57,657 nucleotides of DNA from Vibrio cincinnatiensis DSM 19608 (lineage in GTDB: Bacteria > Pseudomonadota > Gammaproteobacteria > Enterobacterales > Vibrionaceae): assembly GCF_900167345.1 (NCBI RefSeq), contig NZ_FUXB01000008.1, forward strand, positions 1 to 57,657, given 5' to 3'. Numbering within the stretch: the first letter of the stretch is position 1; every line of letters begins with the position of its first letter. Shown here in pieces: positions 51,476-57,657 of the stretch. Position numbers and translations under genes: made by a program. Under the pieces are notes generated by a model. It worked only from the letters and a program-made list of their open reading frames with translations, did no database searches and was not told where the DNA came from.

Positions 51476-52945
51476 GTGAATATTCTTGGATATTTTCAAA
51501 AAGTAGGTAAGGCCCTAATGGTGCCTGTCGCTACATTACCAGCGGCAGCCATTTTGATGGGTATTGGCTATTGGATTGACCCTAATGGCTGGGGTGCAAA
51601 CTCCGCGTTGGCGGCCTTTCTGATCAAAGCAGGGGCAGCAATCATCGACAATATGTCAGTATTGTTTGCTGTTGGTGTTGCATTTGGTATGTCAAAAGAT
51701 AAAGACGGCTCGGCGGCATTGGCGGGCTTTGTGGGTTTCTTGGTTGTGACAACATTGCTTTCTCCGGGAGCCGTTGCCCAAATCCAGGGTATTGATCCTT
51801 CTGTTGTTCCTGCTGCATTTGGTAAAATTAATAACCAATTTGTAGGGATTTTGGTTGGTATTATTTCTGCTGAAATCTACAACCGCTATTCAACGGTTGA
51901 ATTACATAAGGCCTTAGCCTTTTTCTCCGGTAAGCGTTTGGTTCCTATCTTGACATCATTTGCGGGCATCGTGATTGCGTTTGTTTTAATGTATGTTTGG
52001 CCAGCAATTTATGGCGGCTTGGTAAACTTTGGTGAGTCTATCCAAGGTATGGGGGCAACGGGTGCTGGTATTTATGCTTTCTTTAACCGTCTTCTTATCC
52101 CAGTTGGTCTTCACCATGCTCTAAACTCGGTGTTCTGGTTTGATGTTGCCGGTATTAATGATATCCCTAACTTCTTGGGCGGTGCTAAATCGATTGCTGA
52201 AGGTGTGGCGACTCCGGGTATTACTGGTATGTATCAAGCGGGCTTCTTCCCAATTATGATGTTTGGTTTACCAGGTGCAGCGCTGGCTATTTACCACACA
52301 TCAACGGCGAAGAATAAAGAGAAAGTCGCAGGTATTATGATCGCTGCTGGTTTTGCTTCATTCTTTACTGGTGTGACTGAGCCGCTTGAGTTCTCTTTCA
52401 TGTTCCTTGCTCCATTATTGTATGTATTACATGCGGTATTAACCGGGGTTTCTGTCTTCATCGCAGCATCAATGCAGTGGATTGCAGGTTTTGGTTTCTC
52501 AGCTGGTTTAGTCGATATGTTCTTGTCTTCTCGTAACCCGCTTGCCGTACAATGGTATATGCTGATTGTTCAAGGTTTTGTCTTCTTTGCTATCTACTAT
52601 GTGGTTTTCCGTACTGTGATTGTTAAGTTTGGTCTGAAAACACCTGGTCGTGAAGACGATGATTCAGCTTCTGCGGTAAAAGGTTCACAAGAGTCTTCTG
52701 AGCTAGCAAAACAATACTTAGAAGTACTAGGTGGACATAGCAACTTGTCTAATATTGATGCATGTATTACTCGCTTACGCTTAACCGTGAATGATATGTC
52801 TATCATTGATGAAAAAGCACTGAAAGATCTGGGTGCAATGGGGGTGGTTAAACTGGGTTCAAACAACTTACAGGTTATCCTTGGTCCATTGGCAGAAATT
52901 ATTGCGGGTCAAATGAAAAACATTCAACCTAGTGATAATAAATGA
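51476..52945 (+). CDS. nagE: PTS N-acetylglucosamine EIICB (NagE)
   Basis: Inner-membrane GlcNAc permease that phosphorylates its substrate on entry. The 489-aa protein has the EIIC domain (about 1-375, with VALPAAAILMGIGYW-like start and GVTEPLEFSFMF) and an EIIB domain with phospho-Cys430 in DACITRLRLTV. It ends there: the EIIA domain fused in E. coli NagE (about 648 aa) is absent. The start is GTG with AGGGGG 8 nt upstream. It probably uses EIIA-Glc from crr. Confidence 0.95.
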   Translation: MNILGYFQKVGKALMVPVATLPAAAILMGIGYWIDPNGWGANSALAAFLIKAGAAIIDNMSVLFAVGVAFGMSKDKDGSAALAGFVGFLVVTTLLSPGAVAQIQGIDPSVVPAAFGKINNQFVGILVGIISAEIYNRYSTVELHKALAFFSGKRLVPILTSFAGIVIAFVLMYVWPAIYGGLVNFGESIQGMGATGAGIYAFFNRLLIPVGLHHALNSVFWFDVAGINDIPNFLGGAKSIAEGVATPGITGMYQAGFFPIMMFGLPGAALAIYHTSTAKNKEKVAGIMIAAGFASFFTGVTEPLEFSFMFLAPLLYVLHAVLTGVSVFIAASMQWIAGFGFSAGLVDMFLSSRNPLAVQWYMLIVQGFVFFAIYYVVFRTVIVKFGLKTPGREDDDSASAVKGSQESSELAKQYLEVLGGHSNLSNIDACITRLRLTVNDMSIIDEKALKDLGAMGVVKLGSNNLQVILGPLAEIIAGQMKNIQPSDNK

Positions 52946-53259
52946 TTGAAAAATAATAGAGGTATTCTCTATTGATACTAAAAGCCTTCGCCTAGTGCGA
53001 AGGCTTTTGCGTTACAAGCAATGCTGAGGAAAGAAAGCCCATACCGTTACTATTTTGCCAAACCTCATGGGAAGAGTGCTATTGGGTCCTATTCAACTTG
53101 CTGATTTGGCAAATATTCTGAGTAAAACCGTAGTTTCTATTGTGAATTGAAGCAGAATTGTGGATCATTAGCGGTAATCTGTCTGCGCGACTGGGCTTTC
53201 ATGCCAGATTTATGCAGAATACTTTTTTGACAATACTAATAAATTTTGAGGTGCTATAG
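52946..53259 (+). other. nagE-glnS intergenic region
   Basis: There is no gene in these 314 nt. It contains the nagE terminator and a glnS leader in which a 9-bp inverted repeat (53054-53062 with 53105-53113) encloses 42 nt. A TTGACA at 53227-53232 is too close to the glnS ATG to act as its -35 box. Confidence 0.5.
52980..53008. terminator. nagE terminator
   Basis: A 12-bp perfect stem (52980-52991 with 52997-53008) with a 5-nt loop and A/T-rich arms, 34 nt after the nagE stop. Confidence 0.85.
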
Positions 53260-54930
53260 ATGAGTGAAGCTGAGGCTCGTCCATCGAACTTCATTCGCCA
53301 AATCATTGATAAGGATTTAGCGGATGGTAAACACACTAGCGTGCATACTCGTTTCCCGCCAGAACCTAATGGTTACTTGCATATCGGACACGCTAAGTCG
53401 ATCTGTTTGAATTTTGGTATTGCTCAAGATTATCAGGGCCAGTGCAACTTACGTTTTGATGACACCAACCCTGAGAAAGAAGATCTCGAATACGTTGAGT
53501 CAATTAAGAAAGATGTCAATTGGCTTGGGTTTGAGTGGTCTGGTGACGTTTGTTATTCCTCGGACTATTTTGACCAACTGTATCAATATGCCATTGAACT
53601 GATCAATAAAGGGTTGGCTTATGTTGAAGAACTTAGCCCAGAACAAATCCGTGAATACCGTGGCACATTGACCGCGCCAGGCAAGAACAGCCCCTTCCGT
53701 GATCGTCCGATTGAAGAAAGCTTAGCTCTGTTTGAAAAAATGCGTGCGGGTGAGTTTGAAGAAGGCAAAGTTTGCTTACGAGCAAAAATCGATATGTCAT
53801 CTTCTTTTATGGTGATGCGTGATCCGGTGTTATACCGTGTTCGTTTTGCTGAACATCATCAAACCGGCAATAAATGGTGTATTTATCCAATGTATGATTT
53901 TACGCACTGTATTTCAGATGCGTTAGAAGGCATTACTCATTCATTGTGTACTTTAGAGTTCCAAGATAACCGTCGTTTGTATGACTGGGTTCTCGATAAT
54001 ATTACGATTGATTGTCACCCTCGCCAGTATGAATTTAGTCGCCTAAATTTAGAATATACGGTGATGTCTAAACGTAAGCTCAATCAACTTGTATCAGAGA
54101 AATTAGTGGAAGGTTGGGATGACCCTCGTATGCCGACGATTTCTGGCTTACGCCGTCGCGGTTTTACACCAGCCTCTATTCGTGAATTTTGCAAACGAAT
54201 TGGTGTTACCAAGCAAGACAACATGATTGAGTTTAGTGCGCTTGAATCTTGTATTCGTGAGGATCTTAATGAACATGCGCCTCGTGCGATGGCGGTGCTT
54301 GATCCGGTTAAAGTGGTCATTGAGAATTTTGCTGCTGATAGCGTAGAAATGTTGATGGTGGCTAACCATCCTAATAAGCCTGAAATGGGAGAGCGTGACG
54401 TTCCCTTTACTCGTGAAGTTTGGATCGAGCGTGAAGACTTCCGTGAAGAAGCGAACAAAAAATACAAGCGCCTTGTGTTGGGTAAAGAAGTCCGTTTACG
54501 TGGAGCTTATGTTATTAAAGCTGAGCGCATTGAAAAGGATGCTCAGGGCAACATTACCACGATTTACTGTACCTATGATCCTGAAACATTAGGTAAAAAC
54601 CCTGCAGATGGTCGCAAAGTAAAAGGGGTGATCCATTGGGTTTCTGCGGATAAAGCATTACCAGCAGAATTCCGCTTGTATGATCGTCTCTTTACTGTTC
54701 CTAACCCTGCTGCGGCTGATAACTTTGCTGAAACAATTAACCCTGATTCACTGGTGAAACTACAAGGGTTTGTTGAGCCAAGCTTAGCAAATGCAGAAGC
54801 AGAATTTGGTTATCAATTTGAACGTATGGGCTATTTCTGTGCAGATAGAAAAGAATCCAAACCACAAGCTTTGGTTTTTAATCGTACTGTCGGCCTACGT
54901 GATACTTGGGCAAAAATTGATAGTGAATAA
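53260..54930 (+). CDS. glnS: Glutaminyl-tRNA synthetase GlnS
   Basis: Class I synthetase that charges tRNA-Gln directly. The 556-aa protein (E. coli 554) has the HIGH motif in [16 protein letters not shown], the KMSKS-type motif VMSKRKL and the two C-terminal beta-barrel anticodon-binding domains. Its place between nagE and hubP agrees with Vibrio gene order. Confidence 0.98.
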   Translation: MSEAEARPSNFIRQIIDKDLADGKHTSVHTRFPPEPNGYLHIGHAKSICLNFGIAQDYQGQCNLRFDDTNPEKEDLEYVESIKKDVNWLGFEWSGDVCYSSDYFDQLYQYAIELINKGLAYVEELSPEQIREYRGTLTAPGKNSPFRDRPIEESLALFEKMRAGEFEEGKVCLRAKIDMSSSFMVMRDPVLYRVRFAEHHQTGNKWCIYPMYDFTHCISDALEGITHSLCTLEFQDNRRLYDWVLDNITIDCHPRQYEFSRLNLEYTVMSKRKLNQLVSEKLVEGWDDPRMPTISGLRRRGFTPASIREFCKRIGVTKQDNMIEFSALESCIREDLNEHAPRAMAVLDPVKVVIENFAADSVEMLMVANHPNKPEMGERDVPFTREVWIEREDFREEANKKYKRLVLGKEVRLRGAYVIKAERIEKDAQGNITTIYCTYDPETLGKNPADGRKVKGVIHWVSADKALPAEFRLYDRLFTVPNPAAADNFAETINPDSLVKLQGFVEPSLANAEAEFGYQFERMGYFCADRKESKPQALVFNRTVGLRDTWAKIDSE

Positions 54931-55233
54931 ATAATTCATTGCTATTTTTTGTTCAAGAAAAAGCCAGCCTAGACGGGTTGGCTTTTGTTTTATCTCTGAC
55001 GGATATGCCAAGAGCTCCCCATTTTTTGATGATAACTTAGTTAGTCACCCAGTTAAAAGGGGGCTTATTGAGAGTGAAAAGAAGAATGGACGTATAATTT
55101 GTGTGAGATTCCTGCGATTATTGTGGGTAAGGCACATTTTTTGTATCACTGCCTATAGTTTTACTTGGTTAATCCGATATATTTAACAGATTGTTGTATT
55201 CATTTTATTTTAAAGCACCTAGCTGAGCCTTTT
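54931..55233 (+). other. glnS-hubP intergenic region
   Basis: There is no gene in these 303 nt. After the glnS terminator there is AT-rich DNA that should contain the hubP promoter, but no convincing -35/-10 pair or strong ribosome-binding site was identified. Confidence 0.5.
54958..54992 (+). terminator. glnS terminator
   Basis: Arms around 54959-54969 and 54975-54986 pair over about 11 bp including a G-T pair, followed by a T-rich tail, about 30 nt after the glnS stop. Confidence 0.75.
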
Positions 55234-57657
55234 ATGTGTCAATTTTTTAAGCGATTGCTGTTGCCTTTAGCAATGGCCGCCGTGACTCAGACTTCTATCG
55301 TTAGTGCAGAAGGGATCCGTCTAATCGGTCCTAGTGGTGAGATTCAATCGGCACCACAGTTTAGTCGTGAGATTGTGCGCAACACAGCTTCACAGGCTGA
55401 GCCATCACAGTTTTTCGGTCCAACGTCTGAACAAGATACGTTATGGTCAATTGCCTCCCAATTAAGACCATCAACGAACGTGTCAGTACAACAAACGTTG
55501 CTGGCTATTTATCGTTTAAATCCCCAAGCTTTCGAAGAGCAAAATATCCACAGCTTGTTGCCAGGGAGTACTCTGCGTATTCCTTCATTAGAACAAGTGA
55601 GTCGAGCTTCAACTCAAGAGGCGGTGAAAATTATGGAGGCGCATCAAGCGCGTCTTGCATCGCCCGTGGCCGCTCCTGCTGTGCCGGCTCCGGCTAGGCC
55701 AACTGTTCCTGAGGTCAGTTCAACGGTGAAAGAGCCTGTGCCCCCTCCGGCTCCTGTGGAAAACCGAACACCCGCTTCAGACCTGAGAACGCCATCTCCA
55801 ACGGAAGTCAGTAGCGAAAGTGTAATTACTCAAGCGGATCTCCTGGCATTAGAAGAGAAAAATCACCGGTTAAGGTTATTGATTGCTCAAATGCAGTCAG
55901 AAATGACGGACTTAAAACAGGAATTGGGTGATGAAACTCGTATTCGTTCAGAAGTTGAACGCTTTTTGCAAGAAGAGCGAATAAAAAATGAAAAAATAGA
56001 GCAACTGAGCCCCTCAACCTTTGAACAACTGTTATCCAATGGGTGGTTTGTTGCTTTGCTGTCATTGATACCGGGAGTATTGATTGCATTACTGATTGCC
56101 ATGTTATTGAGTCGCCGTTCTCATACGAAAGAGAGCGAGGCGCAACCATCTTCACCTCGGAAAGATCCTAATGAAACGATTGCTCCTATGCCTGTTGAAG
56201 AGGCTGAGTTAGGCGATCTGTCTGATGAATTGTTATTAGATGATGATATTTTTGGTTCGGCGGATGATAGCGAGACCTTGTTTACTGAAGAAGAAAGTAA
56301 AGAAGACGATATCTTCGCTGATCTCGATGAAGGCGATTTAGATTTCAATTTAGAAAGTGAAGAGGGGGATGACCCCTTCGCCAGTATTGATGATGACGGT
56401 GACTTAAATCCTAATTTTGCTGATTTAGTCGATAGTAATAAGGATGAGGCCGCGTTAGGTTTAGATGAGATGACGCGAGCATTGGATGAAGAGTCATCAC
56501 AAGACGATGACGCTGCCTTTGAGCTTTCTGATGACGTGGCATTATCTCAAGAGGATATGGATTCTCTACTGGCTACCGATGATATAGATGATGATTTGGG
56601 TAGTGATGAAATTGATCAGGCTTTACTTGATGATTTGCTTGCTGGCGATGATGAGAGTGAGGAAACGAACCTTGATTTTGATGACTTATTGGATGACAAC
56701 GCCTCGATTGATCCGGAAGTTTCCACATTAAGTGATACTAAAGTAGCCTCAGATCAAGAGATTGAAGACTTACTCAGTCAGATTGAATTACAAACGGAGG
56801 AGCTTTCTTCTGTTAGTCTCGCAGATGAGCCGCTAGTGGGTGAAGAGAACGATGATGAGCTCTCAATCGATGCCGACAGTACCGACTTACTCGATGAGTG
56901 GTTAGATGAGCAGTCTGAAAACGACATGCTGTCTAATGATGATCTTGATAGTACGGTGGATCAATTATTGGATGAGTTACTGGGGGAAGAGTCGAGTAAT
57001 GAGAATAATGAATTTGACCATGATAGCCCAACACTACTCGATGAATGGATCGATGAGGTTGATTCTAAACCCGAAAGTGAAACAGTAGCCATTGATCCTC
57101 ATTCCACGCTAGAAACATCAATTAATGATGGTACGGAGTTTTTGGATGAACTTCGTGAAATTGAGCAACAAGCGGAAAATCACTCCGATTTTAATAGTGA
57201 TAACTTTATTGATGACTTGCTAAAGAGTGCTCCGAACCAAGATCCTTTATTGGATGAAGTAGATTTTGATCGCCCAGAAGAAAATCAATCTTCTGAACAA
57301 GATCTAGATGATGGGTTTGATTTTAATCCACAAATTGAAGGTAGCGAGACGCCTCTCTTTAGTGAACCGGAACCGGTTGCCAATGAATTTGGTATACCTC
57401 AAGATGATGATTGGCTTGTTGACGATGAACTTGAATCGGCAAGCGAGCTACCGGAATACAGCGAAGAAGACGCTTTAGCTGACACAGTGGCAGAGCCTGA
57501 GCTTGCTGGCGAAGAGGCAGCACCAGAGGTTGAGAGTGAATTAGCGTCTCAACCTGTTGAGCCAGAAGTTGATGCAGAGGTAGCGCCACTCAATATTGAT
57601 GAAAGTGAACTACCGGAATACAGCGAAGAAGACGCTTTAGCCGATACAGAGGCAGAG
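55234..57657 (+). CDS. hubP: Polar landmark protein HubP/FimV (partial, 3' end outside window)
   Basis: 808 codons are visible and the frame is still open at the window edge. Order: signal peptide (about 1-25, LLLPLAMAAVTQTSIVSA), FimV N-terminal and LysM-like peptidoglycan-binding region (about 70-125, DTLWSIASQLRPS and LLPGSTLRIPS), a Pro-rich spacer, a coiled coil (about 201-265), one membrane helix (about 270-294) and a very acidic cytoplasmic region with acidic repeats starting. In Vibrio HubP recruits ParA1, FlhG and chemotaxis proteins to the pole. The C-terminal TPR/FimV-C part is not in view. The function is inferred from architecture and location after glnS. Confidence 0.92.
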   Translation, partial: MCQFFKRLLLPLAMAAVTQTSIVSAEGIRLIGPSGEIQSAPQFSREIVRNTASQAEPSQFFGPTSEQDTLWSIASQLRPSTNVSVQQTLLAIYRLNPQAFEEQNIHSLLPGSTLRIPSLEQVSRASTQEAVKIMEAHQARLASPVAAPAVPAPARPTVPEVSSTVKEPVPPPAPVENRTPASDLRTPSPTEVSSESVITQADLLALEEKNHRLRLLIAQMQSEMTDLKQELGDETRIRSEVERFLQEERIKNEKIEQLSPSTFEQLLSNGWFVALLSLIPGVLIALLIAMLLSRRSHTKESEAQPSSPRKDPNETIAPMPVEEAELGDLSDELLLDDDIFGSADDSETLFTEEESKEDDIFADLDEGDLDFNLESEEGDDPFASIDDDGDLNPNFADLVDSNKDEAALGLDEMTRALDEESSQDDDAAFELSDDVALSQEDMDSLLATDDIDDDLGSDEIDQALLDDLLAGDDESEETNLDFDDLLDDNASIDPEVSTLSDTKVASDQEIEDLLSQIELQTEELSSVSLADEPLVGEENDDELSIDADSTDLLDEWLDEQSENDMLSNDDLDSTVDQLLDELLGEESSNENNEFDHDSPTLLDEWIDEVDSKPESETVAIDPHSTLETSINDGTEFLDELREIEQQAENHSDFNSDNFIDDLLKSAPNQDPLLDEVDFDRPEENQSSEQDLDDGFDFNPQIEGSETPLFSEPEPVANEFGIPQDDDWLVDDELESASELPEYSEEDALADTVAEPELAGEEAAPEVESELASQPVEPEVDAEVAPLNIDESELPEYSEEDALADTEAE
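57448..57657 (+). repeat. Acidic repeat units within hubP
   Basis: The 30-nt stretch encoding LPEYSEEDAL at 57448-57477 recurs at 57610-57639, exactly 162 nt (54 codons) later, with nearly identical DNA and conserved flanks (ADT, then AE). This is the start of a tandem acidic repeat array that continues past the window. Confidence 0.8.

Noticed and set aside
53227..53232. TTGACA near the glnS start as a -35 box.
   Set aside because: It is 28 nt before the ATG, so there is no room for a -10 box and a ribosome-binding leader.
54084..54467. A 127-aa minus-strand frame within glnS.
   Set aside because: It is antisense to the conserved glnS catalytic region, with Ser-rich translation and no promoter or ribosome-binding context.

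Overview
This 57.7 kb window reads as chromosomal core DNA of a Vibrionaceae bacterium, most likely a Vibrio. The main reasons are the toxRS virulence-regulator pair divergent from htpG, a HubP/FimV-type polar landmark protein downstream of glnS, a chitoporin-like porin, a nagE encoding only the EIIC and EIIB domains, and gene order that matches my recollection of the V. cholerae large chromosome. About 49 protein genes were found, nearly all with recognisable family hallmarks. I saw no tRNA, rRNA, CRISPR array, insertion sequence, prophage or island, and no gene cluster that looks like an undescribed defence or metabolic system. The unexplained signals are mostly RNA-level or regulatory: structured spacers, leaders and palindromes.

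Layout. 1-13 kb, minus strand: lipoylation (lipB-lipA), ybeD, rod-shape peptidoglycan synthesis (mrdA-rodA-rlpA-dacA), ribosome factors (rsfS-rlmH), DNA polymerase delta (holA), LPS export (lptE) and leuS. 13-19 kb: ybeL (+), then a minus-strand miaB-phoH-ybeY-corC-lnt operon. 19-25 kb: ubiF (+), then the general PTS genes ptsH-ptsI-crr, cysK and cysZ (all minus). 25-31 kb, plus strand: zipA-ligA, chitoporin-like porin, a DUF2057 protein and cueR. 31-36 kb, minus: the ybb-type cluster nfeD/qmcA, cnoX (ybbN) and an SDR, then a yfcH-like epimerase, with yfcE divergent. 36-44 kb: toxRS (minus), htpG, adk, hemH (plus), and the peptide transporter dtpA (minus). 44-51 kb: rfaH (plus), then asnB, a CPA2-type antiporter, nagC and nagA (minus). 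51-57.7 kb, plus: nagE, glnS and hubP, which runs off the right edge.

Functional links. The window holds both ends of amino-sugar uptake: a chitoporin-like outer-membrane channel and the inner-membrane GlcNAc PTS permease NagE, which has no EIIA domain and so probably takes phosphate from the EIIA-Glc encoded by crr here, supplied through EI and HPr. NagA and NagC provide the first catabolic step and the control; nagB is not in the window. ToxRS and HtpG share a divergent promoter region with a heat-shock-like promoter on the htpG side. The mrdA-rodA-rlpA-dacA genes form one cell-wall module.

Limits: all calls come from reading sequence and remembered family features. No alignment, folding or database search was run, so hairpins are described by visible base complementarity only.
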